Assembly (NCBI RefSeq): GCF_036967205.1
Contig: NZ_CP146022.1
Location: 1,116,001 to 1,180,000, forward strand
Origin: Streptomyces sp. Q6
GTDB taxonomy: Bacteria > Actinomycetota > Actinomycetes > Streptomycetales > Streptomycetaceae
Direction: 5' to 3'
DNA length: 64,000 nucleotides
Position 1 is the stretch's first letter. Every line of letters begins with the position of its first letter. Shown one piece after another: positions 7,229 through 16,793 of this stretch. The position numbers and the translations under genes are program-made. The notes beneath the pieces were generated by a model. That model was given only the letters and a program-made list of their open reading frames with translations, was not told the DNA's origin and did no database searches.

Positions 7229-10116
7229 CGGCGTGCCTCTCCGGCGAGCGCGAGCCCGGCCTTGGCTTCCGTCTGTACGTCGATCTTCGAGCCGAGGGCG
7301 CGGACGACGTCCAGGACGACGCCGAGCACCAGCAGGTAGACGCCGAGGTCGAAGAGGACCGCGGTGCTCGCGTGCCAGTCCCCGATCAGCGGCAGATGCC
7401 CGTGCCAGGTCCAGGCGTGCAGCACCGTGCCGTCCACGAGTCCGGCGATCGCGACGCCCGTCGACAGGGCGAGGCCGAGGCCGGTGAAGAAGCCGTGGTG
7501 CACCGGGGCCGCGGCCGCCAACTCGTGCCGCCCACCGGCGAGGTAGCGGATCATCAGGGCGACACCCGCGACGAGACCGCCGACGAATCCGCCGCCCGGC
7601 AGGCTCTCCGCGCACAGCAGCAGGTACACCGACAGCATCAGGATCGGGTGGAACACGAGCCGCGCGACGACCTCGAAGACGACCGAGCGGTGCTCGGGCG
7701 CGAGCGTGTCCCCGGCCGTCAGCCAGCTGCGCTCCGGCGCCGCCTGGCGGAACTCGACCGGCACCTGCACGGCGGGCGCCTCCAGTGTCCAGGCCGTCAC
7801 CCCACCGGGCAGCGCGGGCGGCGCGCCCGGTGCGGGCCCCTGTCTGCGGTGGACGTACAGCAGGCTCGTCACCCCGAGGACGGCGACCGCGAGGACGGCC
7901 GACTCACCGAGCGTGTCCCAGGCGCGGAAGTCCACGAGGATCGTCGCGACGACGTCCTTCAGACCGTGGTGCGCGGTCTCCTCCGTCATGGCGAATCCGG
8001 CGGGATCGGCCGTCCGCGCGCCCGCCGCGAGCCACACCGCGCAGGCGACCACGAGGCTGCTGCCGAACGCGAGCACCAGGCTGGCCATCCGGCGCGGCGA
8101 CCACGGGTTCCGGCCGAAGTGCACGGGCAGCCGGCGCAGCACGAGGACCAGGACCACGGTCGAGACGGTCTCCACGCCGAACTGGGTGAGCGCCAGATCG
8201 GGCGCCCCTTGGACGACGTACAGGAGCGCGGTGCCGTAGCCGGTCAGACCGGCGAGGACGGCCGCCTTCATACGGCGCTGGGCGCCCAGGCACATCAGGG
8301 CACACGCGCAGGTCAGCACGGCGACCCCGGCCTGCCAGGGGGTGTCCCAGGCACGGGGCGCGGGCGCGTGCCGCCAGGGCCTGTCCGTGATCAGGACCGC
8401 GACGAGCCCGGCGCACATGACGCTGAGGATGGTGGCCACGTAGGCGGGCAGCGAGCCCTTCTGCACCGCGCCGGTCACCTGGAGCGCGGTCCGCTCCAGG
8501 CCGAGGACGGTGCGCCCGAACCCGGCGTCCGCCGTCGGCCAGGCGAGCCGCCGGCCCAGGCGGACGACGCCGGCCCTGCCGAGGAACAGCGCGGCGCCGC
8601 CCGCCCAGGCGAGTGCGGAGAGACCGAGGGCGGATCCGAATCCGTGCCACAGGGCCAGGTGGTAGGGATGCGCGGGGACGGTGTACTGCGCCGCGTACGC
8701 CTCGAAGAGCCCGGCCACCCACTCGATCCCCGGGCCGAACAGCAGGCAGCCGAGGGCGAGCAGCGCGGGCGGCGCGAGAAAGGCGGGGCCGACCCGGTGC
8801 ACCGGGGTGTCGGCCAGGCCCGGCTTGCGCGCGAAGGCACCCCACAGGAAGCGCAGCGTGTACGCGGTGGTGAGCGCGGAGCCGATCACGACGAGGGCGA
8901 GCACCCACCGCTCGGCGGCGCTCCCGTGCAGCAGCGCCTCGAACGCGGCCTCCTTCGCCACGAACCCGAGGAGCGGCGGCAGGGCGACCATCGACGCCCC
9001 CGCGACGACGGCGACGGCGCCCACCCACGGCAGCGACCGCCCGACACCGGAGAGCCGCCGCAGGTCCCGGGTCCCCGCCGCGTGGTCGACGATCCCGGTC
9101 ACCAGGAACAGCGGCGCCTTGAACAGGGCGTGCCCGAGGATCATCGCGACAGCGGCGAGCCCGGCGTCGTACGAGCCGGCCCCCGCGAGCACGACCAGGA
9201 AGCCGAGCTGGCTGACGGTGCCGTACGCGAGGACGAGCTTGAGGTCGTTCAGCCGCAGGGCGCGCCAGCCGCCGAGCAGCATGGTCGCCGTACCGAGCGT
9301 GAGCAGCAGCGGCCGCCACGGCGTGACGTCGGCGAAGGCGGGGGCGAACCGCGCCACGAGATAGACGCCCGCCTTCACCATCGCCGCCGCGTGCAGGTAG
9401 GCGCTGACCGGGGTGGGCGCGGCCATCGCGTTCGGCAGCCACATGCTCAGCGGCCAGATCGCGGACTTGGCGAGGGCGCCGACGAGGATCAGCACGAGGG
9501 CGGCCGAGAGGGTGCCGCTCGCGGCGGGCGGCGACTCCAGGATGCGGGAGATCCGGTAGGTGCCCGCCAGGTGACCCAGCATCAGGAACCCGACGAACAG
9601 GGCGAGCCCGCCCACGGACGTCACCGTCAGTGCCTGGAGAGCGGAGCGGCGGCTCGCGCGCTTCTCGCTGTCGAACCCGATCAGGAGGAAGGACAGGACG
9701 GTCGTCAGTTCCCAGAACAGGTACAGGATCATCAGATCGTCGGCGAGGACGAGCCCGAGCATCGCCCCGGCGAAGGCGAGGAGGTTCCCGCCGAAGGCCC
9801 CGAGCTGCCGTGTCCCCGGCGCGAAGTAGGAGGCGCAGTACAGGAGCACCAGCGCCCCGATGCCGGCGGCGAGCAGCACCATCAGGAGCGCGAGGGCGTC
9901 GAGCCGGAACGCCACGTCGACGTCGTACGCCGCGATCCACGTCCACGCCTCGGACGGCGCCCCGCCGCCCGTCACCGTGCCCCACTGGCACAGGGCCCAG
10001 ACGAGCGCGGCGACCGGTGGCAGCGCGAGGACGACGAAGCCGCGCGGGCCCGCACGGCGGATGAGCGGGGCGGCGCAGAGGGCGACGACGACATGGGCGA
10101 GGACCAACACGGTCAT
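7225..10116 (-). CDS. mrpA: Na+/H+ antiporter subunit A fused to subunit B
   Basis: This 963-aa fusion has an N-terminal NuoL-like antiporter domain (residues ~1-500; SAIWPLSMWLPNAMAAPTPVSAYLHAAAMV carries the conserved proton-path residues), a middle MrpA C-terminal/MbhD-E-like region (~620-760), and an MnhB domain (~820-950; CAESLPGGGFVGGLVAG). It opens the six-gene operon, so no separate mrpB is needed. The ATG at 10116 was chosen because the N-terminal helix starts there. A TATGCA hexamer (10123-10128, minus strand) lies 6 nt upstream with no Shine-Dalgarno, suggesting a leaderless message. It likely confers Na+ and alkaline tolerance. Confidence 0.93.
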   Translation of the reverse strand: MTVLVLAHVVVALCAAPLIRRAGPRGFVVLALPPVAALVWALCQWGTVTGGGAPSEAWTWIAAYDVDVAFRLDALALLMVLLAAGIGALVLLYCASYFAPGTRQLGAFGGNLLAFAGAMLGLVLADDLMILYLFWELTTVLSFLLIGFDSEKRASRRSALQALTVTSVGGLALFVGFLMLGHLAGTYRISRILESPPAASGTLSAALVLILVGALAKSAIWPLSMWLPNAMAAPTPVSAYLHAAAMVKAGVYLVARFAPAFADVTPWRPLLLTLGTATMLLGGWRALRLNDLKLVLAYGTVSQLGFLVVLAGAGSYDAGLAAVAMILGHALFKAPLFLVTGIVDHAAGTRDLRRLSGVGRSLPWVGAVAVVAGASMVALPPLLGFVAKEAAFEALLHGSAAERWVLALVVIGSALTTAYTLRFLWGAFARKPGLADTPVHRVGPAFLAPPALLALGCLLFGPGIEWVAGLFEAYAAQYTVPAHPYHLALWHGFGSALGLSALAWAGGAALFLGRAGVVRLGRRLAWPTADAGFGRTVLGLERTALQVTGAVQKGSLPAYVATILSVMCAGLVAVLITDRPWRHAPAPRAWDTPWQAGVAVLTCACALMCLGAQRRMKAAVLAGLTGYGTALLYVVQGAPDLALTQFGVETVSTVVLVLVLRRLPVHFGRNPWSPRRMASLVLAFGSSLVVACAVWLAAGARTADPAGFAMTEETAHHGLKDVVATILVDFRAWDTLGESAVLAVAVLGVTSLLYVHRRQGPAPGAPPALPGGVTAWTLEAPAVQVPVEFRQAAPERSWLTAGDTLAPEHRSVVFEVVARLVFHPILMLSVYLLLCAESLPGGGFVGGLVAGVALMIRYLAGGRHELAAAAPVHHGFFTGLGLALSTGVAIAGLVDGTVLHAWTWHGHLPLIGDWHASTAVLFDLGVYLLVLGVVLDVVRALGSKIDVQTEAKAGLALAGEARR

Positions 10117-10394
10117 GGACCATGCATAACGGGAGAAAGGGAACTTATCGTCCGGGCGCGCCGAAGAACGGCGAGCTTGAGAGGAGCCGGCGGCCGGCGG
10201 ATCGGCACGATGGCCATGGGGCCGGTCCGCCCCTGCCCGGCGCGCCTCCACCGACCGCGGCCGTCGCACACGTGTCTCACGGACCGCCCACCGGGCCGCC
10301 TCCGCGAGCCCGCGGAGGACGCCTCTGACCTGTAGGTTCCTCCATCACCTGGATGGTTCGGAGCCTGTAGGGACGCCCGGTAAACTCCGTACAC
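10117..10394. promoter_or_regulatory. Divergent promoter region mrpA / purB
   Basis: This 278-bp gap separates mrpA (minus) and purB (plus). On the purB side a TAAACT hexamer at 10381-10386 lies 8 nt before the GTG start and no Shine-Dalgarno is present, consistent with a leaderless or near-leaderless purB transcript. A small hairpin, CCATC-ACCT-GGATGG, lies around 10342-10356. No convincing open reading frame is seen in the gap. Confidence 0.5.
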
Positions 10395-11834
10395 GTGACT
10401 GCGCCTGCAAAGCCCCGTATCCCGAACGTTCTCGCCGGACGCTATGCCTCCGCCGAGCTCGCCACCCTCTGGTCGCCCGAGGAGAAGGTGAAGCTGGAGC
10501 GTCGCCTCTGGCTCGCCGTGCTGCGTGCGCAGAAGGACCTCGGGATCGAGGTTCCGGACGCCGCGATCGCCGACTACGAGCGCGTCCTCGACCAGGTCGA
10601 CCTGGCCTCCATCGCCGAGCGCGAGAAGGTCACCCGGCACGACGTCAAGGCCCGCATCGAGGAGTTCAACGCGCTCGCCGGGCACGAGCAGGTCCACAAG
10701 GGCATGACGTCCCGCGACCTGACGGAGAACGTCGAGCAGCTCCAGATCCGGCTCTCCCTCGAACTGGTCCGCGACCGTTCCGTCGCCGTCCTCGCGCGTC
10801 TGGGCAAGCTGGCCGCCGAGTACGGCGAGCTCGTCGTCGCCGGACGCTCGCACAACGTCGCGGCGCAGGCCACCACCCTCGGCAAGCGCTTCGCGACCGC
10901 CGCCGACGAGCTGCTCGTCGCGTACGGCCGGGTCGAGGAGCTCCTGAACCGCTACCCGCTGCGCGGCATCAAGGGTCCGGTCGGCACCGCTCAGGACATG
11001 CTCGACCTGCTGGGCGGCGACGCCGCGAAGCTCGCGGAGCTCGAGGACCGGATCGCCGCGCACCTCGGCTTCGGCCAGGCGTTCACGTCGGTCGGCCAGG
11101 TCTACCCGCGCTCGCTGGACTACGAGGTCGTCACCGCGCTGGTGCAGCTCGCCGCGGCCCCGTCGTCGACGGCCAAGACGATCCGTCTGATGGCCGGGCA
11201 CGAGCTGGTCACCGAGGGCTTCAAGCCGGGCCAGGTCGGCTCGTCGGCCATGCCGCACAAGATGAACACCCGCTCCTGCGAGCGCGTCAACGGCCTGATG
11301 GTGATCCTGCGCGGCTACGCGTCGATGACCGGGGAGCTGGCGGGCGACCAGTGGAACGAGGGAGACGTGTCCTGCTCCGTGGTGCGCCGCGTGGCCCTGC
11401 CGGACGCCTTCTTCGCGCTCGACGGTCTGCTGGAGACCTTCTTGACGGTGCTCGACGAGTTCGGCGCGTTCCCGGCCGTCGTCGCCCGTGAGCTGGACCG
11501 CTACCTGCCGTTCCTCGCCACGACCAAGGTGCTCATGGCCTCGGTGCGCGCGGGCGTCGGCCGCGAGGAGGCGCACGAGGCGATCAAGGAGAACGCGGTG
11601 GCCTCGGCTCTCGCCATGCGCGAGCAGGGCGCCGAGCGCAACGAACTCCTCGACAAGCTGGCCGCCGACTCCCGTATCCCGCTGGACCGTGCGCGGCTCG
11701 ACGAGCTGATGGCGGACAAGCTGTCGTTCACGGGCGCCGCCGCCGACCAGGTGGCCACCGTGGTCGCCCGGATCGAGGAGATCGTGAAGCAGCGCCCGGA
11801 GGCGGCCGGTTACACGCCCGGGGCGATCCTCTGA
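10395..11834 (+). CDS. purB: Adenylosuccinate lyase
   Basis: This 479-aa enzyme of the fumarase/aspartase superfamily splits adenylosuccinate to AMP plus fumarate and SAICAR to AICAR plus fumarate in purine synthesis. The superfamily signature is clear at residue ~282: GSSAMPHKMNTRSCER, with the mobile-loop catalytic Ser. An upstream conserved block reads GHEQVHKGMTSRDLTENVEQ and another AGRSHNVAAQATTLGKR (catalytic His). The start is GTG at 10395. The stop overlaps the beginning of the glycosylase frame that follows, so the two are probably co-transcribed. Confidence 0.96.
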   Translation: MTAPAKPRIPNVLAGRYASAELATLWSPEEKVKLERRLWLAVLRAQKDLGIEVPDAAIADYERVLDQVDLASIAEREKVTRHDVKARIEEFNALAGHEQVHKGMTSRDLTENVEQLQIRLSLELVRDRSVAVLARLGKLAAEYGELVVAGRSHNVAAQATTLGKRFATAADELLVAYGRVEELLNRYPLRGIKGPVGTAQDMLDLLGGDAAKLAELEDRIAAHLGFGQAFTSVGQVYPRSLDYEVVTALVQLAAAPSSTAKTIRLMAGHELVTEGFKPGQVGSSAMPHKMNTRSCERVNGLMVILRGYASMTGELAGDQWNEGDVSCSVVRRVALPDAFFALDGLLETFLTVLDEFGAFPAVVARELDRYLPFLATTKVLMASVRAGVGREEAHEAIKENAVASALAMREQGAERNELLDKLAADSRIPLDRARLDELMADKLSFTGAAADQVATVVARIEEIVKQRPEAAGYTPGAIL

Positions 11835-11839
11835 CCCGG

Positions 11840-12394
11840 CTGACCCCCGCGGACCTGGAGGCCGCTCGTGACCGTCTGGTTCCGGACGTCGTCGCGAGCG
11901 GCCTTTCCGTGCTGTTCTGCGGGATCAACCCGGGCCTGATGACGGCGGCGACGGGGCACCACTTCGCGCGTCCCGGCAACCGCTTCTGGCCGGTCCTGCA
12001 CCGGTCCGGCTTCACGCCGCGGCAGCTGCGGCCCGCCGAGCAGGAGGAACTCCTGTCGTACGGGCTCGGCATCACGAACGTCGTCGCGCGGGCCACGGCG
12101 CGGGCGGACGAGCTGAGCGCCGAGGAGTTCCGGGAGGGCGGCCGGCTCCTGGAGGAGAAGGTCGCCCGGCTCCGGCCGGCCTGGCTCGCGGTGGTGGGCG
12201 TGACCGCGTACCGGTCCGCCTTCGGCGAGCCGAAGGCGCGGATCGGTCCGCAGGAGCGGACGATCGGCGGCGCCCGGGTGTGGGCGCTGCCCAACCCCAG
12301 CGGCCTGAACGCGCACTGGACGGCGGCGACGATGGCGGAGGAGTTCGCCCGGCTGCGCCTCGCTGCGAGCGCCTCCGCCCCTTCGTCGCCTTAG
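11840..12394 (+). CDS. mug: Mismatch-specific DNA glycosylase (Mug/TDG family)
   Basis: This uracil/thymine-DNA glycosylase removes U or T (and etheno-C) from G mismatches. Motif I is GINPGL and motif II is LPNPSGLN, both as in E. coli Mug; HHFARPGNRFWPVL is the family's next block. The first standard start codon, GTG at 11909, would begin only four residues before GINPG and delete the first beta strand (VVASGLSVLFCG). Homologous sequence continues upstream to a CTG at 11840 (LTPADLEAARDRLVPDVV), so I place the start there. The gene directly follows purB. Its TAG stop overlaps the TAA of the convergent methyltransferase gene. Confidence 0.85.
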   Translation: MTPADLEAARDRLVPDVVASGLSVLFCGINPGLMTAATGHHFARPGNRFWPVLHRSGFTPRQLRPAEQEELLSYGLGITNVVARATARADELSAEEFREGGRLLEEKVARLRPAWLAVVGVTAYRSAFGEPKARIGPQERTIGGARVWALPNPSGLNAHWTAATMAEEFARLRLAASASAPSSP

Positions 12395-13197
12395 GGCTTG
12401 CGAGCCACGACTCCGAACTGGGCTACCAGCGGGCCCTCTTCGGTGCCTTCGGTGCGCCAGCGCGCGCAGGAGACGAGGCCCGGCTCCAGGATCTCCAGGC
12501 CGTCGAGGAACGCGGCGACCTCGGCACCGGTGCGGGCGGTGATCGGAGGCGTCGCGTTCTCGTTCCAGAACTTCATCGCCGCCTCGTTCCCCTCGCCGCC
12601 CAGTTCCAGGGTCGGGTGGGTGAGGACCACGTAGCTGCCGGAGGGAACGGCGTCGACGAGGCGGCGCACGATGGACGTGGCCTCGTCGGTGTCGAGGACG
12701 AAGTTCAGGATGCCCAGGAGCATGATCGCGACGGGCTTGTCGAAGTCGAGGGTCCCGGACGCGGCCTCGATGATGGCGGCCGGGTCGTGCGCGTCCGCGT
12801 CGACGTAGCTGGTCGAGCCCTCGGCGGAACTGGTGAGCAGCGCGCGGGCGTGGGTGAGCACGATCGGGTCGTTGTCGACGTAGACGATGCGGGCGTCGGG
12901 CGCGATGCGCTGGGCGACCTCGTGCGTGTTGTCCACGGTCGGCAGGCCGGTGCCGATGTCGAGGAACTGGCGGATGCCTGCCTCGCCTGCGAGGAAGCCG
13001 ACGGCGCGGCCCAGGAAGTCCCGGTCGGCGCGGGCGACCTCGCCGATGCTCGGGTACATGGACGTGACCATCGTGCCGACCTGCTCGTCGACCTCGTAGT
13101 GGTCCTTGCCGCCCAGCCAGTAGTTCCACACACGGGCGTTGTGCGCGATGTGGCTGGCGATCCGCTCCCCCGGCTGCTGCGCGCTGTCGTCGCTCAT
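12391..13197 (-). CDS. SAM-dependent methyltransferase, DUF574 family
   Basis: This 268-aa protein belongs to the DUF574 methyltransferase family, which is greatly expanded in Streptomyces. The family hallmark HNARVWNYWLGGKDHYEVDEQ is at residues ~19-40. The SAM-binding motif is FLDIGTGLPTVDNTHEVAQ (~78-97), followed by the acidic strand IVYVDNDPIV. The start ATG at 13197 has an AAGGAG ribosome binding site; the longer frame to 13278 lacks one. The substrate is unknown. Its TAA shares bases with the stop of the convergent mug gene, so no intergenic terminator separates them. Confidence 0.9.
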   Translation of the reverse strand: MSDDSAQQPGERIASHIAHNARVWNYWLGGKDHYEVDEQVGTMVTSMYPSIGEVARADRDFLGRAVGFLAGEAGIRQFLDIGTGLPTVDNTHEVAQRIAPDARIVYVDNDPIVLTHARALLTSSAEGSTSYVDADAHDPAAIIEAASGTLDFDKPVAIMLLGILNFVLDTDEATSIVRRLVDAVPSGSYVVLTHPTLELGGEGNEAAMKFWNENATPPITARTGAEVAAFLDGLEILEPGLVSCARWRTEGTEEGPLVAQFGVVARKP

Positions 13198-13325
13198 GTG
13201 CTCTCCTTCGTGCGGTGTGCGTGTGCGGTGGTGGTCAGGCTGAGGTCGAGGCCTGTGATGGAGCTCGTCAGGTCTCAAGATCCCATGGTGGCACGGGAGT
13301 TCCGCACATGTGTCCTACGGGCGGA

Positions 13326-13745
13326 CTAGGGAGGCGGGATGTCCGTGATCACGGCGAGGAGTTGGTACGGCTGACCGTCCCCCTGCCGGGAGACGGCGAG
13401 GGCGACCCAGCGCTCACCGACGCTCCACAGGTGGATGTCCTGGGCGCAGGCGCTGAGCCAGCCCCAGGGCTCGGGTATCTCCTCGCCGTACTCCAGCGCT
13501 CGCGCGTTCAGGCTCCACAGGCTCAGCTCGTGCGGGGCACCCCACCGGCTCGCGAGCAGCGCGGAGAGGCCGTCACGGTCCGCGTCGGCCTGGGCCTCCG
13601 CGAGGTCGCGCACCCCGCCGCGCTCCGCCAACTCGGCCATGACGAAACGCGGCCCGCCCCAGCCCACGGCCGACCTGCCGTGGTCGGCCGGGAAAGGGCT
13701 CGCCCACAGCTGGTCGATCGTCGCGAGTTGCTCCGCGGTGTTCAT
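13326..13745 (-). CDS. Hypothetical protein, 139 aa
   Basis: This is a small, soluble, Trp-rich acidic protein (for example LWASPFPADHGRSAVGWGGPRF and EPWGWLSACAQDIHLWSVGERW) with no signal peptide, membrane segment or motif that I recognise. The ATG at 13745 gives the natural N-terminus MNTAEQLATIDQLW. It lies between the DUF574 methyltransferase and the ABC permease on the same strand. Codon use is like its neighbours, which supports a real gene. Confidence 0.65.
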   Translation of the reverse strand: MNTAEQLATIDQLWASPFPADHGRSAVGWGGPRFVMAELAERGGVRDLAEAQADADRDGLSALLASRWGAPHELSLWSLNARALEYGEEIPEPWGWLSACAQDIHLWSVGERWVALAVSRQGDGQPYQLLAVITDIPPP

Positions 13746-13789
13746 GGATCCAGTAAAGCGCCCGCCACTGACAACGGACCGACGGCCCG

Positions 13790-14530
13790 TCAGGTGTCCC
13801 TGCGCCGCACCGCCCACCAGCCGGCGAGCACGGCGGCGGCCGACCACAGCGCGGTCACGGCCAGCCCGCTCCAGGGTCCGAGCGACCCCACGGCCTCCCT
13901 GCGCAGGGCCTGTTGACCGGCGCGGTCGGGCAGGAAGTCCGCGGCCGAACCCGCCACGTCACCGAGGACGAACGAGACGATCAGCAGGAACGGTACGAGG
14001 ATGCTGAGCACGGCGACCGCGCTGCGCAGCACGGCTGTCAGCCCCGCCGCGAACAGGACCATGAGGGCGAGGTACACGCCCCCGCCGACGCAGGCCCGCA
14101 CCGCACCCGGGTCCCCGAGGCCGAGCGCGTCGGATCCCATGAACGCCTGACCGGCGAGGAACGTCGTGAAGGTCGTGACCGTCCCGACGACGAGCGCGCA
14201 GCCGCCGACGACCGCCGTCTTGGCGGCGTAGAAGAGGTTGCGGTCGGGCACGGCGGCGAGGGAGACGCGCAGCGCTCCGTTGAGGAACTCGCAGGAGACG
14301 GCGGTGGCGCCGAACGCGAGGGCGGCGATCTGACCCAAGTTGAGGGCGTAGAAGGCGCCGAAGAGCAGGTCGTCGCCGTGCTCGACCTCGTCCTTGCCGA
14401 CGGTGGCGAAGACGAGCGTGGTGACGGCGACCGTGGCCACGAAGACGCTGATCAGCGAGCCCAGGCTGCCGCGCAGCGACCTGACCTTGATCCACTCTGA
14501 GTGCAGTACGGCGGTGGTGGACACGGTCAT
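13790..14530 (-). CDS. ABC-2 type transporter permease
   Basis: This 246-aa protein has six hydrophobic segments and starts with the usual exporter N-terminus VLHSEWIKVRSLRGS, an EWxKxRS motif typical of Streptomyces ABC-2 permeases. The ATG overlaps the stop of the ATPase gene by 4 nt (ATGA), so both are translated as a coupled pair. With the divergent histidine kinase and response regulator it forms a sensor-plus-exporter module often linked to drug or envelope-stress resistance. The exported substrate is unknown. Confidence 0.88.
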   Translation of the reverse strand: MTVSTTAVLHSEWIKVRSLRGSLGSLISVFVATVAVTTLVFATVGKDEVEHGDDLLFGAFYALNLGQIAALAFGATAVSCEFLNGALRVSLAAVPDRNLFYAAKTAVVGGCALVVGTVTTFTTFLAGQAFMGSDALGLGDPGAVRACVGGGVYLALMVLFAAGLTAVLRSAVAVLSILVPFLLIVSFVLGDVAGSAADFLPDRAGQQALRREAVGSLGPWSGLAVTALWSAAAVLAGWWAVRRRDT

Positions 14531-15450
14531 GCCTCCTGGAGGGACGGGGCGGCGAACTCGGCGGCGCCCGCGGTGAGGGCGAGGTAGGCGTCCTCCAACG
14601 AGGCCCGCTCGTCGACGAGTTCGAGGACGGGGAGGCCCTCGGCGGCGGCGAGGATGCCCACGTCCGCGGCGGTGACGCCGTCGACCGAGCACCGGCCGTC
14701 GTCGGCGAGGACCGGCGTGTGGCCCGCGCGCGCGAGTGCGGCGCTCAGCCGCTCGGGGTCGGTGGTGCGCACGCGGACCCGACGCACGCTGTGGGCGGCG
14801 ATGAACTGCGGCATCGGGGTGTCGGCGAGGAGCCGGCCGCGGCCGAGCACCACGAGATGGTCGGCGAAGGTCGCCGTCTCGTTCATGAGGTGGCTGGAGA
14901 CCAGCACGGTGCGGCCCGCGCGCGCGAGGTCGCGCATCAACTCCCGGATCCAGATGATGCCTTCGGGGTCGAGTCCGTTGGACGGCTCGTCGAGCAGGAC
15001 CACTTCGGGGTCGCCGAGCAGTGCCGCCGCGATCCCGAGCCGCTGCCGCATGCCGAGCGAGAACGTCTTGATGCGGCGCTTCGCCACGGAGGCGATACCG
15101 GCCTGTTCGAGCACGTCGTCGACGCGGCGTACCGGGATGCGGTTGCTGACGGCGAGCGCCAGGAGGTGGTCGCGGGCCGTGCGGGCGCCATGGGCGGCCT
15201 GCGCGTCGAGCAGCGCGCCCACCAGGCGCAGCGGTTCGTCGTGGTCCGCATACATGCGTCCGCCGATGAGGACGCTCCCCGAAGTGGGGCGGTCGAGGCC
15301 GAGAGCGAGGCGCAGGGTGGTGGACTTGCCGGCGCCGTTCGGGCCGAGGAATCCGGTGACGCGACCCGGTTCGACCCGGAAGGTCAGCCGGTCCACGGCG
15401 CGTGTCGTGCCGTACTCCTTGGTGAGGTCCAGGACGTCGATGCTGGTCAT
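14527..15450 (-). CDS. ABC transporter ATP-binding protein
   Basis: This 307-aa ATPase has Walker A GPNGAGKST (residues ~36-44), signature FSLGMRQRLGIA (~134-145), Walker B VVLLDEP (~154-160) and the switch His in VLVSSHLMNE. The C-terminal ~90 residues are the DUF4162-like extension typical of bacitracin/daunorubicin-type exporter ATPases. It pairs with the permease encoded downstream. A 108-bp gap upstream separates it from the divergent kinase gene. Confidence 0.92.
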   Translation of the reverse strand: MTSIDVLDLTKEYGTTRAVDRLTFRVEPGRVTGFLGPNGAGKSTTLRLALGLDRPTSGSVLIGGRMYADHDEPLRLVGALLDAQAAHGARTARDHLLALAVSNRIPVRRVDDVLEQAGIASVAKRRIKTFSLGMRQRLGIAAALLGDPEVVLLDEPSNGLDPEGIIWIRELMRDLARAGRTVLVSSHLMNETATFADHLVVLGRGRLLADTPMPQFIAAHSVRRVRVRTTDPERLSAALARAGHTPVLADDGRCSVDGVTAADVGILAAAEGLPVLELVDERASLEDAYLALTAGAAEFAAPSLQEA

Positions 15451-15558
15451 GGCCTCAGCCTCGCGGGAGGCGGGGCGCCCCCGCCTCCCCCGCGGGTGGA
15501 GACCTTCTCCCCCGCACGGGGGAACCGCCGGGGCCGGGCCGTTTGGCACGATGACGGC

Positions 15559-16779
15559 ATGCCTCGCTCCCTGAGACCGCTGACGCGTGCGGTCACCTAC
15601 ACCCGCTGGCTGCACCTGTTGTGCGCGGCCGTGGTCGCTTTCGTGTGCGCGGCGGTGTACCCGGGTCTGTCGCGGCCGACGCTCGGGGACTGGCTGCTGG
15701 TGTACGCGGTGCCGGTGCCGCTGCTCGTCGCGGCGGGCCTGGTGCCCGCGATGCGTCGGGCCGAGGGGCTTCAGGCACGTCTGATGCTGTTTCCGGGCGG
15801 GCACGCGCGTGTGGCGGGCAGCGACGAGGCGCGCACCGTCTCGGTCGCGCCGTCCGCGTCCTGGCGCGACCGTGTCCGCACGTCGCTGTGGCTCGTCCTG
15901 CGCCTCTTCCTCGGGCTGTCGGTGGCCCTGCTCTCGGGCCAGGCGATGGCGCTCGTACTGGAGTTGGCCGGGGCGGCGGCCGGCACCCGGCCCGGTTCCT
16001 CGGTCTCCCCCGTCCCGATCTCGGGCACGGGCTGGTGGTACGGACTCGCGGCACCCGTCGTCCTGCTGACTCTGCTGTACGGGGTGGTGGGCGCGGGGTG
16101 GCTGATGGCGCGGGCCGCTCCCCTGCTCCTCGGCCCGTCCGCGGCGGAGCGGCTGGCCGCCCTGGAGGAGCGCACCGAGCAGCTTCTGGAGCGCAACCGC
16201 ATCGCGCGGGAACTGCACGACTCCATAGGCCACGCGTTGACGGTCGCCGTGGTGCAGGCGGGCGCGGCGCGGGCCGCGGCCGATCCGGCGTTCACCGAGC
16301 GGGCGTTGGGCGCCATCGAGGAGACCGGGCGGGCCGCCCTGGAGGATCTGGAGCGTGTCCTCGTGGTGCTGCGGGAGGCGGAGCGGCCGGCGAGCAGCCG
16401 TCCCACGCTCCAGGAGGCGGACCGGCTGCTCGATTCGGCGCGGGCGTCCGGCGCGAAGGTGGACGTCACGGTGTCGGGCCCCCTGGAGACGATTCCCGGC
16501 CCCGTCTCCCGGGAGGGCTACCGCATCCTTCAGGAGGCGCTCACGAACGTGCTCCGGCACTGCGGCGCCGGCCCGGTCCGCGCGGACCTCGTCGTCGCGG
16601 ACGGCCTGCTGACCCTGGAGGTGCGCAACGCGCTGCCTACTGGTGCGGCGTCCGGCGGTGGCGGTACGGGCAGCGGTCTGCGCGGGGTGCGGGAACGGGC
16701 GGCGCTGCTCGGTGGACGCGCGCGGACGGGGCGCCTCGGCGACGAATGGCAGGTGCACGTCGAGCTTCCGGTGGGGTGA
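15559..16779 (+). CDS. Two-component sensor histidine kinase (DesK/NarX type)
   Basis: This 406-aa protein has an N-terminal membrane region with about four helices (residues ~10-180). The phosphoacceptor motif ARELHDSIGHALTVAVVQAG follows (HisKA_3; His in ELHDSIGH), and a HATPase_c domain has QEALTNVLRH (N box) and GSGLRGVRERAALLGG (G box). It phosphorylates the NarL-type regulator encoded immediately downstream. The start ATG at 15559 follows a CACGAT -10-like hexamer by only ~7 nt, so translation may be leaderless. The divergent ABC exporter genes are the likely targets. Confidence 0.92.
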   Translation: MPRSLRPLTRAVTYTRWLHLLCAAVVAFVCAAVYPGLSRPTLGDWLLVYAVPVPLLVAAGLVPAMRRAEGLQARLMLFPGGHARVAGSDEARTVSVAPSASWRDRVRTSLWLVLRLFLGLSVALLSGQAMALVLELAGAAAGTRPGSSVSPVPISGTGWWYGLAAPVVLLTLLYGVVGAGWLMARAAPLLLGPSAAERLAALEERTEQLLERNRIARELHDSIGHALTVAVVQAGAARAAADPAFTERALGAIEETGRAALEDLERVLVVLREAERPASSRPTLQEADRLLDSARASGAKVDVTVSGPLETIPGPVSREGYRILQEALTNVLRHCGAGPVRADLVVADGLLTLEVRNALPTGAASGGGGTGSGLRGVRERAALLGGRARTGRLGDEWQVHVELPVG

Positions 16780-16793
16780 TCTACGCTGGCCGC

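Noticed and set aside
7372-10335. Long plus-strand frame of 987 codons opposite mrpA
   Set aside because: It is antisense to mrpA, has no domain, and is extremely rich in Arg, Gly, Glu and Gln as expected for a shadow.
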